Source of the DNA: an uncultured Planctomycetales bacterium
Lineage (GTDB): Bacteria; Planctomycetota; Planctomycetia; Isosphaerales; Isosphaeraceae
Length of the DNA stretch: 22,877 nt
Assembly (NCBI GenBank): GCA_937907525.1
Contig: CALCIB010000069.1
Coordinates: 1-22,877 of the forward strand
Direction: 5' to 3'
Below the pieces are notes generated by a model. It was not told the DNA's origin. It was given only the letters and a program-made list of their open reading frames with translations, and did not search any database. This document shows positions 7,909 through 14,836 of this stretch, piece by piece. Numbering within the stretch: position 1 is the first letter of the stretch; each line of letters opens with the position of its first letter. The translations under genes were made by a program, and so were the position numbers.

Positions 7909-8016
7909 GCCTTCCCGTAGGCTGGGTCTGGACCCAGCCCTCGCGAGCCGCGGCTTCTCCAAGCTGGGTCTCGACCCAGCCTACAAAGGCAATCCACCCG
8001 GTTAAGCGCGACGGCC
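7886..8016. repeat. Nested palindromic element between convergent genes
   Basis: The outer arms are an exact 15-base inverted repeat: 7886-7900 and 8002-8016 (TTAAGCGCGACGGCC on the right). Inside are two hairpins with the same 8-base stem, GCTGGGTC/GACCCAGC, at 7921-7938 and 7963-7980, each with a 2-base loop. The wider pair GTAGGCTGGGTC (7917-7928) and GACCCAGCCTAC (7973-7984) can also fold as one larger stem. The element overlaps the end of the rightward gene and stops 2 bases before the stop codon of the leftward gene. It could act as a two-way terminator or be a small non-autonomous mobile repeat. Confidence 0.8.
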
Positions 8017-8018
8017 CG

Positions 8019-9116
8019 CTACGATCCGGGCTTCAGCGTCCGATCGAGGAACTTGTAAGCCTTGGCGCGAACCTCGGGAGGAAACGAGTGTTCCGCGTCG
8101 GGGTGCTCGGCGACCAGGTCGTCCTCGGCGTGGTAGAGCGCGTAGATCGGCCGCGCGGCGCGGAGGCAGACGCGGACGCCCTCGACCTCGAAGTTGGCGT
8201 CGCGCAAGGGCGAGTTGGCGAAGAACGGCCGCGGCGCGAGCGCGGCGATCAACTCGGGGAAGTCGAACGGGATCTTCTTCAGGTCCAGGTCGTACACGCC
8301 CTTGAGCCGGGGCATGTACCCCTTGTGCGACCAACCCGCCACGTCTCCCTTGTAGTAGTAGGGGAAGGCGTTGAACCCGCACGAGGAGACGACGGCCTTG
8401 ATCCGGGGTTCGAAGAGGGCGACGAAAATCGAATTATGCCCACCCAACGAATGGCCGATCACGCCGATCCGATTCGGGTCGACCTCCGGTAGCGAGGCCA
8501 ACAGATCGACGGCCCGCTTGTGGTTCCAGATCCCCTTCATCGACGCGCTGGCGTAGCCCATGGCGTAGGGGTCGCATTCGTACTCGCCGAAGTTGGGGTA
8601 GTCCGGCGCGAGCGCGACGTAGCCGCGGCGGGCCAGTTCCCTGGCGTAATGAAGGTCCTTGTTCCCTTCCAGGCCGGCGGGCTCGTCCTTGCCGATTCCG
8701 ATCGTCTGATGCAGGCAGAGCATGGCGGGACGCCTCGCCGCGGGCCCGTCGGGAAGCAAAAGCCAGGCCGGGACGCGGTCGCCGGGCTCGGCCTGGTATT
8801 CGATCTTGCGCCTCAGGTAGCCCTCCTCGCGAGTCTCCGAAACGATCTTCACGTCCAGGGGCGCGAGTCGCTCGGGGCCGGGGAGCGGTCCCATGACCTC
8901 CTGAAGGTGTTCCAGGACGTGGCCGCGGCGCGTCTCCCAGTCGGCGACGCTCTCGACGGGTCGCGAACGGCCCTCGGCGTCGCGGACGACCAGCAGATGC
9001 GCGTGGTCGGCGTAGGCCGGGGCCTCCGCCCGGGCGGGACCGGCGGCGACGGCCGTCGCCAGGGTGGTCACGAACAGCGCGAGGCTCGACGCGGGAGACG
9101 ATCCGAGGCGGCTCAT
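8019..9116 (-). CDS. Exported alpha/beta hydrolase (dienelactone hydrolase/acetyl-xylan-esterase-like)
   Basis: This 365-residue protein has a signal peptide (hydrophobic run about 11-25, cleavage probably after ARA at 30). The alpha/beta-hydrolase fold follows: an oxyanion region LCLHQTIGIGKDE (133-145), the nucleophile elbow GHSLGG with Ser223, and a C-terminal PDAEHSFPPEVR with the likely catalytic His343. The region before the fold (about 35-110) looks like the N-terminal extension found in planctomycete hydrolases of this kind. The substrate is unknown; ester bonds in polysaccharides or peptides are plausible. It lies 99 bases downstream of the beta-lactamase/NamZ-like fusion gene, with a strong hairpin between, so it may have its own promoter. 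The ribosome-binding site is weak. Confidence 0.85.
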   Translation of the reverse strand: MSRLGSSPASSLALFVTTLATAVAAGPARAEAPAYADHAHLLVVRDAEGRSRPVESVADWETRRGHVLEHLQEVMGPLPGPERLAPLDVKIVSETREEGYLRRKIEYQAEPGDRVPAWLLLPDGPAARRPAMLCLHQTIGIGKDEPAGLEGNKDLHYARELARRGYVALAPDYPNFGEYECDPYAMGYASASMKGIWNHKRAVDLLASLPEVDPNRIGVIGHSLGGHNSIFVALFEPRIKAVVSSCGFNAFPYYYKGDVAGWSHKGYMPRLKGVYDLDLKKIPFDFPELIAALAPRPFFANSPLRDANFEVEGVRVCLRAARPIYALYHAEDDLVAEHPDAEHSFPPEVRAKAYKFLDRTLKPGS

Positions 9117-9142
9117 CGGTGGATCTCGGCGAGAAGTGGAGG

Positions 9143-9169
9143 ACGGCCGCCCAGACCTTGGGCGGCCGT
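9143..9169 (-). terminator. Strong hairpin downstream of the beta-lactamase/NamZ-like fusion gene
   Basis: A perfect 11-bp stem (ACGGCCGCCCA at 9143-9153 with TGGGCGGCCGT at 9159-9169) closes a 5-base loop. It lies between the stop of the leftward fusion gene (9216) and the start of the next leftward gene (9116). There is no U-tract after it, so it may be a terminator of the U-less type or a transcript-stabilising hairpin. Confidence 0.5.
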
Positions 9170-9215
9170 GACCGATTATGGCGAGGCGCCGCGGCCGTCG
9201 CCAGCCGAGGACGGA

Positions 9216-11720
9216 TCACTCCTGGTAGATCAAATACTTGTCGCGCACGGCCTCGAAGTCGTCGAGCCCCTGAACCCACATGGCCTCGATCCAGTCGGGG
9301 TTTTTCAGATCCAGGATGGCCTGGTAGGTGGCCTGGTTGGTCAACAGCGCGGGCATGTGGTCGGGCTTCCACTGGTCCTTGTAGTCGCGGCGCAGGGTGA
9401 GGGCCAGCGCCAGGCCGAGCTTGATCGGGTCGAAGGCGTCGCGGTCGGTGATCTGGATGTAGACGCCGCCGCATTTCTCCCCCTTGTACTGGCGCTCGGT
9501 CGGGGAGAACTCGATGGGGGTGAAGCCGACTCCGGGCACTCGCGCCGCGTTGAGCGCGCGGGCCCAGGCGAGCGGGTCGATCCAGGGCGCGCCGACGCGC
9601 TCGAAGGGGGTGTCGGTGCCGCGGCCGGTGGCGAGGTTCGTCCCCTCCAGCCAGCCGACCCCCGGATAGGTCAGGGCCTCGGTGAGGCTCCGCATGTTGG
9701 GCGAGGGGTTGACCCAGAGCAGCCCGGTGGCGTCGTAGAGCATCGACCGCCGCCAACCCTCGCAGGGGACCACCTCCAAATCGGCGCCGATCTTCCGCTC
9801 GGCGTTGTAGAGTTTGGCCAGTTCGCCAACGGTCATGCCGTGACGTATCGGCAGCGCGTGGTAGGCGACGAACGAGCCTTTCCCGTCGTCGCGGATCGGT
9901 CCGCCGAACTCGGTCCCGCCAATAGGATTGGGACGGTCCAGCACCATCGCCTTTTTGCCGTTCTCAGCGGCGGCCTCCAGCATCAGGCCCAGCGTCGAGA
10001 TGTAGGTGTAATAGCGCACGCCGACGTCCTGGATGTCGTAGACCAACACGTCGATATCGGTCAGGTCCTCGGCTTGCGGCTTCCGCTTCCTCCCTTCGTA
10101 GAGGCTGACGATGGGAAGGCCCGTCTTCTCGTCCTTGCCGCCGGTGATCTTCTCCTGGTCGAGGACGCCGCGAAGGCCGTGCTCGGGGCTGAAGAGCTTC
10201 ACCAGCTTGACGTCGGGGGCCTCGAAGAGGACGTCGATGGTGGAGCGGCCGTCGGCCGAGCGGCCGGTGTGGTTGGTGACCAGGCCGATCCGCTTCCCCT
10301 TGAGGGAGTCGAAGCCGCGCGCCGCCAGGACGTCGATCCCGCACTTCACCGCCGGCGGCGCGCCCCCCGCGCGGGGGGCCGTCGCCTCGGACTCGGCGGG
10401 GACGTACGGTGCGTCATACATCGACGATGGCTCGACCAGCGCGGCGGCGGCCAGGGTGGAAACGTCGCGACGCAAGGCACCCGTCGCCCCGCCGTCGGCC
10501 AGTTGCAGCCGACTGGTCAGGAGCACGACGTAAACGCCGGTCTCCGGGTCGGCCCAAACGCTGGTGCCGGTGAACCCGGTGTGGCCGAAGCTCCGCCTCC
10601 CGAACAACTCCCCGCGGAGCCCGCTGTAGGGGGTGGCCAGGTCCCACCCCAGCCCGCGGTGCTGACCGGCGGGGGTGTCGCCGGGGTCGAGCATCAGCCG
10701 AACGGTCAGAGTGCCGAGGACGTGCGTCTCGTCCTCGGTTTCGCCCTCCTTGAGGATCATCGCGACGTATTTCGATACGTCCGCGGCCGTGGCGAACAGG
10801 CCCGCGTGTCCCGCCACCCCGCCGAGCGCCCGCGACCGCGGGTCGTGGACCACGCCGCGGAGGACGACGTCACCCTCTTTTTCGGTGGGCGCGATCCGGT
10901 CGACCGTCGCCGGCCACGTCGCGGGATCCCCCTTGAGCGGCCGGAAGTGGGCGTCGGTCATGCCGGTCGGCTTGAAGATCCGCTCGGCGGCGAAGACGTC
11001 CAGCGGCTTGCCGGAGACCTTCTCCACCAGCTTGCCCAGGATGATGTAACAGACGTCGGAATAGATGAACTTCGATCCCGGCGTCGCGATCAACGGCAAC
11101 TCGGCGATCTTCCTCCAGGCGGCCTCCGGGCCGTCCTTGTAATCGTCGATCGAATTGTCCGGCGTCAGCCCCGCGCGATGCCGCAGCAGGTGCTCGACGG
11201 TGATCCGGCCCTTGCCGTGGTTGTCCATCTCGGGGAAGTACTCGACGATCCGGTCCCCCTTGTGGATCTTCCCCTCCTCGATCAGGGCCATCACCGACGA
11301 CGCGGTGGCCATCGGCTTGGTGAGCGAGGCCATGTCGAAGACGGTGTCGACGGTCATTGGCTCGGCCTCGGGCTCGACGGCCTTCTTGCCGAACGCCTTG
11401 GCGTAGGCGATCTGGCCGTACCGACCCACCATCAGCACCGCGCCCGGCACCTTCCCCTCGGCCACGGCCTTCTCGACCGCGCCGTCCAGCTTCGCCAGCC
11501 GTTCGGGGTCGAACCCCGCGGCCTCGACGTCGACGCCTTCCGGCGGCGCCTCCTCGGCGGCCCGTCCCCCGATATAGGTCCTACCCGTTTTGGGGTCGAA
11601 CCCAATCACGTGGGCGTCGTCGCCTCGCGGCGCGGCCTCCTCGGCGGATGTCCGTCCGGCGACGGTCCCGCTCGCCCCCAACAACCCGACCAGCATCCAA
11701 ACCGAAAGCCGCTGTTTCAC
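9216..11720 (-). CDS. Exported fusion: serine beta-lactamase-like domain plus NamZ-like (DUF1343) exo-beta-N-acetylmuramidase domain
   Basis: From the GTG at 11720 the protein has 834 residues and opens with a signal peptide (VKQRLSVWMLVGLLGASGTV). An ATG at 11795 would add 25 residues ahead of the signal and is disfavoured. Residues about 70-430 are a class C-type beta-lactamase/esterase domain: SLTK with Ser132 and Lys135, YSD at 220-222 in place of YxN, and HTG at 380-382. Residues about 458-834 match DUF1343, the family of Bacillus subtilis NamZ, which releases MurNAc from the non-reducing ends of peptidoglycan; the LFSPEHGLRG segment (509-518) is diagnostic. In Bacillus the namZ gene lies beside a beta-lactamase-like gene, so the fusion fits a known partnership. 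A role in wall-fragment recovery is inferred. Confidence 0.9.
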   Translation of the reverse strand: MKQRLSVWMLVGLLGASGTVAGRTSAEEAAPRGDDAHVIGFDPKTGRTYIGGRAAEEAPPEGVDVEAAGFDPERLAKLDGAVEKAVAEGKVPGAVLMVGRYGQIAYAKAFGKKAVEPEAEPMTVDTVFDMASLTKPMATASSVMALIEEGKIHKGDRIVEYFPEMDNHGKGRITVEHLLRHRAGLTPDNSIDDYKDGPEAAWRKIAELPLIATPGSKFIYSDVCYIILGKLVEKVSGKPLDVFAAERIFKPTGMTDAHFRPLKGDPATWPATVDRIAPTEKEGDVVLRGVVHDPRSRALGGVAGHAGLFATAADVSKYVAMILKEGETEDETHVLGTLTVRLMLDPGDTPAGQHRGLGWDLATPYSGLRGELFGRRSFGHTGFTGTSVWADPETGVYVVLLTSRLQLADGGATGALRRDVSTLAAAALVEPSSMYDAPYVPAESEATAPRAGGAPPAVKCGIDVLAARGFDSLKGKRIGLVTNHTGRSADGRSTIDVLFEAPDVKLVKLFSPEHGLRGVLDQEKITGGKDEKTGLPIVSLYEGRKRKPQAEDLTDIDVLVYDIQDVGVRYYTYISTLGLMLEAAAENGKKAMVLDRPNPIGGTEFGGPIRDDGKGSFVAYHALPIRHGMTVGELAKLYNAERKIGADLEVVPCEGWRRSMLYDATGLLWVNPSPNMRSLTEALTYPGVGWLEGTNLATGRGTDTPFERVGAPWIDPLAWARALNAARVPGVGFTPIEFSPTERQYKGEKCGGVYIQITDRDAFDPIKLGLALALTLRRDYKDQWKPDHMPALLTNQATYQAILDLKNPDWIEAMWVQGLDDFEAVRDKYLIYQE

Positions 11721-11831
11721 GGTGGTCGCGCCCCTCGCCCTTTGAGAACGGAACGAGCCGGGGCCGGTCCCCGGCGTCGGATCGACGGGGGTCATTGTAA
11801 GAGAGGGGCGCGGGGGGATGATAGGGCCGGC

Positions 11832-13154
11832 TCAGCGTTCCAGGATGCCGGGCCTGGGGATGTTGAAGCCCTTGACGGCCACGTCGATCCGCGGCCAGTC
11901 CTGGGCGGCGGTGACGACCTCGAAGCCGCGGGCCTCGCCGCGGGCGTCGACGACGATCGTGTCCTCGGAGCGGGCCGAGCCGACGCTCGGGCTCCAGCAG
12001 ACGGCCATGTTCGGTTCGAGCGTGACGGGGCTCTCCGGCGTCAACAGCGCCTCGCGCGGCGAGTAGCCGAGCAAGGCCCCCTGGTAGTCCAGCGTCCATT
12101 CGTAGGGGGCGTCGAACTTCTCGTAGATCCGCCGGGCGCGGCGGAAGACCTCGGCGACCGGCTCGCCGGGGCGGGAGAAGAAGATGTAGGTGGCGTCGAC
12201 CATCGCCGCCAGGGCGTGGCTGGCGCGGAACTCGTCGTCCGGGGGGCCGAAAGAGACCGTCCGCGTCAGGGAGGCGCACAGGCCGTGGCGGCGGCCGGTG
12301 ACGGCGATCGTCGCCCGCTTCTGGATCGGCGCGGCCTTGAACGTCGGCTGGCGGAAGCGGGCGAGGCGGTCGTCGCTGGCGACCCGCAGGTCGACCGGCG
12401 CGATCCCCTGGCGGATCAGGCGATGCGCCAGGTGGCCGGCGACGTCCGCCTCGCGCTCGCCGCGGACGAAGTTGCGACAGGTCGCCTCCACGGCGAGCGT
12501 CAGCGCCCGGCCCAGCTCGCGCAACCGTTGCCGCTCCAGCGGCGTCAGCCGACACCTCAGGTCGCGCAGGGGGTCCGGCGCGCGTCGCCACCGCGGGCGG
12601 GCCTCGCCGGAGAAGTCGCTCGCCACCCGCTTGTTGCGGCTCAGTTCGGCAATCACCCGATCCGGATCGTCGAACCAGGGGCGTTCCTTGAGTTGGAAGC
12701 CCAGCCCCGCCAGTTCCTCCTCGAAGATCCGACTGCTCTGGACGTTGTCGGCGATCACCGCCCGACAGTTGCGATTGACGAACAGGAGGATCGAGGCGTC
12801 GTCGGAGGAATAATTCCGCGCCAGGTCGCCGCCGGAGGTGAACCAGGCGATCGAGTCGGCCCGGCCGAACACGGTCGCGTCCTGACCGGTACGGTCCAGA
12901 TACTCGCGGACCCGCTGGTGCTTCAACTCCACGTCCTCGCGACGGCGCGAACGCTCCGCGTCGTCGTGGTCGCGGGCCGGATCGGGGACGACCGGCAGCG
13001 AGTCCTGGGAAGGAGTGGGACGATCCGTGGCCGTCGCCACGACGCGGTCGAACGCCTCAACCCGCGAGTCGTCGCCGGTCATCAGGCCGATCGAGCCGCC
13101 GACATAGAGTTCCGTCGACACGCCGACGCCCCCCGAATGGGTGCGAGCCCTCAT
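11832..13154 (-). CDS. M24 (pita-bread fold) aminopeptidase-like protein lacking most metal ligands
   Basis: This 440-residue protein has the two-domain layout of Xaa-Pro aminopeptidase/creatinase proteins: an N-terminal domain (about 75-200) and a C-terminal M24-like domain (about 205-430). M24 enzymes use two Asp, one His and two Glu to hold two metals. Here the segment usually reading DxGxxxxGYxSDxTRT is VTGRRHGLCASLTRT (285-299), with both Asp positions changed. The His motif is LDYQGALLGY, and the first Glu segment reads LEPNMAVCWSPS. Only the last Glu (Glu397 in ARSEDTIVV) remains. It is therefore probably not a peptidase; a binding or scaffolding role is inferred. The N-terminal 70 residues are polar and poorly ordered. 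A GTG at codon 12 with GGGGGG upstream is an alternative start. Confidence 0.8.
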   Translation of the reverse strand: MRARTHSGGVGVSTELYVGGSIGLMTGDDSRVEAFDRVVATATDRPTPSQDSLPVVPDPARDHDDAERSRRREDVELKHQRVREYLDRTGQDATVFGRADSIAWFTSGGDLARNYSSDDASILLFVNRNCRAVIADNVQSSRIFEEELAGLGFQLKERPWFDDPDRVIAELSRNKRVASDFSGEARPRWRRAPDPLRDLRCRLTPLERQRLRELGRALTLAVEATCRNFVRGEREADVAGHLAHRLIRQGIAPVDLRVASDDRLARFRQPTFKAAPIQKRATIAVTGRRHGLCASLTRTVSFGPPDDEFRASHALAAMVDATYIFFSRPGEPVAEVFRRARRIYEKFDAPYEWTLDYQGALLGYSPREALLTPESPVTLEPNMAVCWSPSVGSARSEDTIVVDARGEARGFEVVTAAQDWPRIDVAVKGFNIPRPGILER

Positions 13155-13263
13155 CCGCCCCTGAACCGGGCGGCGAACGCCGAGGGCCCATCTGATCCGC
13201 GATTCTTATTCTTAATCGCTTCGGGAATTGTAATCGCTATCCTTTCGCGCGGTCGCCACGATT

Positions 13264-14190
13264 TCAAGAAGCAATATCCCGAATCCGCCGACTCGCCATA
13301 ACCGGCCGGTCGCGCGACGTTCGCCCTGGTTCGGCCCAGGCCGCGTCGAGAAACCGCCTCACCTCGGGCGCCAGGTCTCGGGGGTGAGGCGATCCGACCT
13401 TCAACTCGAACCCGTGACGCGACCCGGGGAGGACGACGAGCCAATGCAAGCCGCCGGCCGCCTTCAGTCTCTCTTGCATCCCGCGCGCCTGTTCGACCGA
13501 AACCCATAGGTCGTCGTCGCCGTGGATCAGGAGCGTGGCGGGGCCGCCGACCGCCACGTGGGCGATCGGAGACGCCGCGCTCGCCAGATCGGGCGCGTCG
13601 GTCGGCGACACGCCGAGGAACACGTCGACCGGCTCGTGGCCGAGACGCCGGAACGCGGCGAGCCCGGCCAGGTCGAAGGGGGTCGAGAGGCAGACGACCG
13701 CGGCGATCCGACGATCCTTCCGACCGGCGCGCGCCGCCAGAAGCCCCCCCGCCGAGGTTCCCAGCAGGGCGACGCGCTCGGGATCGAGCCGGAACCGATC
13801 GGCCCGCGCCATGAGCCAGTCGATGGCCGTCTCGACGTCCTCCAGCGCTCCAGGCCAGCTCGGCGCGCCGGGACGGGCGAGGCGGTAATCGATCACGGCC
13901 ACCGCGAGACCGCCGCGGACGAGGTCGGCGAATTGCGGCGCGTAATCCCGCCGCGATCCCCCGATCCAGCTTCCGCCGTGGATCGCGACCAGCAGCGGCC
14001 GAGGCGCGTCGGACGTCTCCGGCGGCAGGAGCAGGTCGAGCCGGAGCGGTCGGCCGTCGACGTCTCGATACGCGACGTCCCGGACGACGTCCAGCCCCTC
14101 GAACGGGTCCGCGGGCGTCGGCCGGGACGTCCAGACCCAGGCCGTCGCGGCGAGGACCGCCAGCCACGCGCCCGCGCGTATAATCGCCAT
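13264..14190 (-). CDS. Exported or membrane-anchored alpha/beta hydrolase (BD-FAE/carboxylesterase-like)
   Basis: This 308-residue protein starts at the ATG at 14190, which has GGGAGG 5 bases upstream; the frame is open further upstream but is antisense to the next gene. The N-terminus (residues 2-20) is hydrophobic and serves as signal peptide or anchor. The family hallmarks are the oxyanion motif HGGSWIGGSR (71-80), the nucleophile elbow GTSAGG with Ser146, the acid in HGDDDLWV (223-230) and His259 in GSRHGFEL. The HGG and GxSAGG pair places it among hormone-sensitive-lipase and feruloyl-esterase-like enzymes. The substrate is not evident. It is divergent from the ATC-hydrolase-like gene with 51 bases between start codons, so their promoters must overlap. 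Confidence 0.87.
   Translation of the reverse strand: MAIIRAGAWLAVLAATAWVWTSRPTPADPFEGLDVVRDVAYRDVDGRPLRLDLLLPPETSDAPRPLLVAIHGGSWIGGSRRDYAPQFADLVRGGLAVAVIDYRLARPGAPSWPGALEDVETAIDWLMARADRFRLDPERVALLGTSAGGLLAARAGRKDRRIAAVVCLSTPFDLAGLAAFRRLGHEPVDVFLGVSPTDAPDLASAASPIAHVAVGGPATLLIHGDDDLWVSVEQARGMQERLKAAGGLHWLVVLPGSRHGFELKVGSPHPRDLAPEVRRFLDAAWAEPGRTSRDRPVMASRRIRDIAS
14179..14184 (+). promoter_or_regulatory. Possible -10 box (TATAAT) for the rightward ATC-hydrolase-like gene
   Basis: A perfect TATAAT sits in a very GC-rich context, 57 bases before the start codon at 14242 and inside codons 3-4 of the divergent esterase gene. No recognisable -35 hexamer is seen at the usual distance. A transcript from here would have a leader of about 50 bases. 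Confidence 0.3.
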
Positions 14191-14241
14191 GGTCCCTCCC
14201 CAGGGCCGATCGCGGCCCACCCTCGCGCGGAGCATCACGCC

Positions 14242-14736
14242 ATGCCGGAAGAACGACCGCACATCACCATCCTCCACCAACGCGAGATCGAGGCCAAGGT
14301 CCTGGGCCCGGTGATCCGGGCGTTCGCCGAGGCGGTGGGCGTCGAGAAGGCGATCGAGGTCCTCCGCGGCGTCATCACCGATTTGGCCCACAAGGACGGC
14401 GCCGACCTCGCCCGCTCGATCGGCGAGTCGTCGTTGGAGGCGTTCGCCTCCACGATCGGCCGCTGGACCGAGGGGGGCGCGCTTGAGATCGACGTCCTTG
14501 AACAGACGCCGGAGCGGTTCTCGTACAACGTGACCCGATGCCGATACGCCGAGATGTACGAGCGTCTGGGGATCCGTGACCTGGGCGCGACCCTCTCCTG
14601 CCAGCGCGACTTCACCCTGGCCGAGGGCTTCAACCCGGAGTTCAAGCTGGAGCGGACCCAGACCATCATGCGGGGCGCCCCCTACTGCGACTTCCGTTAC
14701 CGACGGGTCTCGAAGGACCCCGGGAAGATCGATTGA
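14242..14736 (+). CDS. L-2-amino-thiazoline-4-carboxylic acid hydrolase-like protein
   Basis: This 164-residue cytosolic protein resembles the ATC hydrolase family, whose founding members open the thiazoline ring of L-ATC to N-carbamoyl-L-cysteine on a route to cysteine. The best evidence is the C-terminal half: YNVTRCRYAEMYERLGI, LSCQRDFTLAEGFNPEF and RTQTIMRGAPYCDFRYR. These include Cys100, Cys120 and Cys149, and the family keeps this arrangement. Family recognition is from memory of these motifs. The true substrate is uncertain, because many genomes carry such proteins without the rest of the ATC pathway, and none of that pathway is visible here. GGAG lies 9 bases before the ATG. The peroxiredoxin-kinase gene follows about 100 bases downstream on the same strand. 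Confidence 0.8.
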   Translation: MPEERPHITILHQREIEAKVLGPVIRAFAEAVGVEKAIEVLRGVITDLAHKDGADLARSIGESSLEAFASTIGRWTEGGALEIDVLEQTPERFSYNVTRCRYAEMYERLGIRDLGATLSCQRDFTLAEGFNPEFKLERTQTIMRGAPYCDFRYRRVSKDPGKID

Positions 14737-14774
14737 TCCGCGGCGTCGCGTCGCCGACGGCTTGCCGATTCTGC

Positions 14775-14780
14775 TATAGT
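14775..14780 (+). promoter_or_regulatory. Possible -10 box (TATAGT) for the peroxiredoxin-kinase gene
   Basis: TATAGT lies in a small A/T-richer patch in the 100-base gap after the ATC-hydrolase-like gene. A start of transcription near 14787 would give a leader of about 50 bases to the ATG at 14837. No convincing -35 box is seen, so the gene might instead be read through from upstream. Confidence 0.3.
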
Positions 14781-14836
14781 GATTGCGGATCGTCCATAAT
14801 GAGTGGAGGATCGGCACGCTCCAGACGCGAACCGCG

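Noticed and set aside
13155..13263. A/T-richer gap considered as a promoter with TACAAT on the leftward strand (13232-13227)
   Set aside because: No -35 hexamer is found at a suitable distance; the hexamer alone is too weak to list.
8520..13301. Open frame of 1593 codons on the + strand
   Set aside because: It is exactly antisense to three well-supported leftward genes, shows no domain and has the Gly/Val/Asp/Arg-rich make-up of a reverse-strand shadow in high-GC DNA.
14783..14836. TTG start adding 18 residues to the peroxiredoxin-kinase protein
   Set aside because: The added residues precede the normal peroxiredoxin N-terminus, and the TTG lies only 3 bases past the TATAGT box, leaving no room for a leader.
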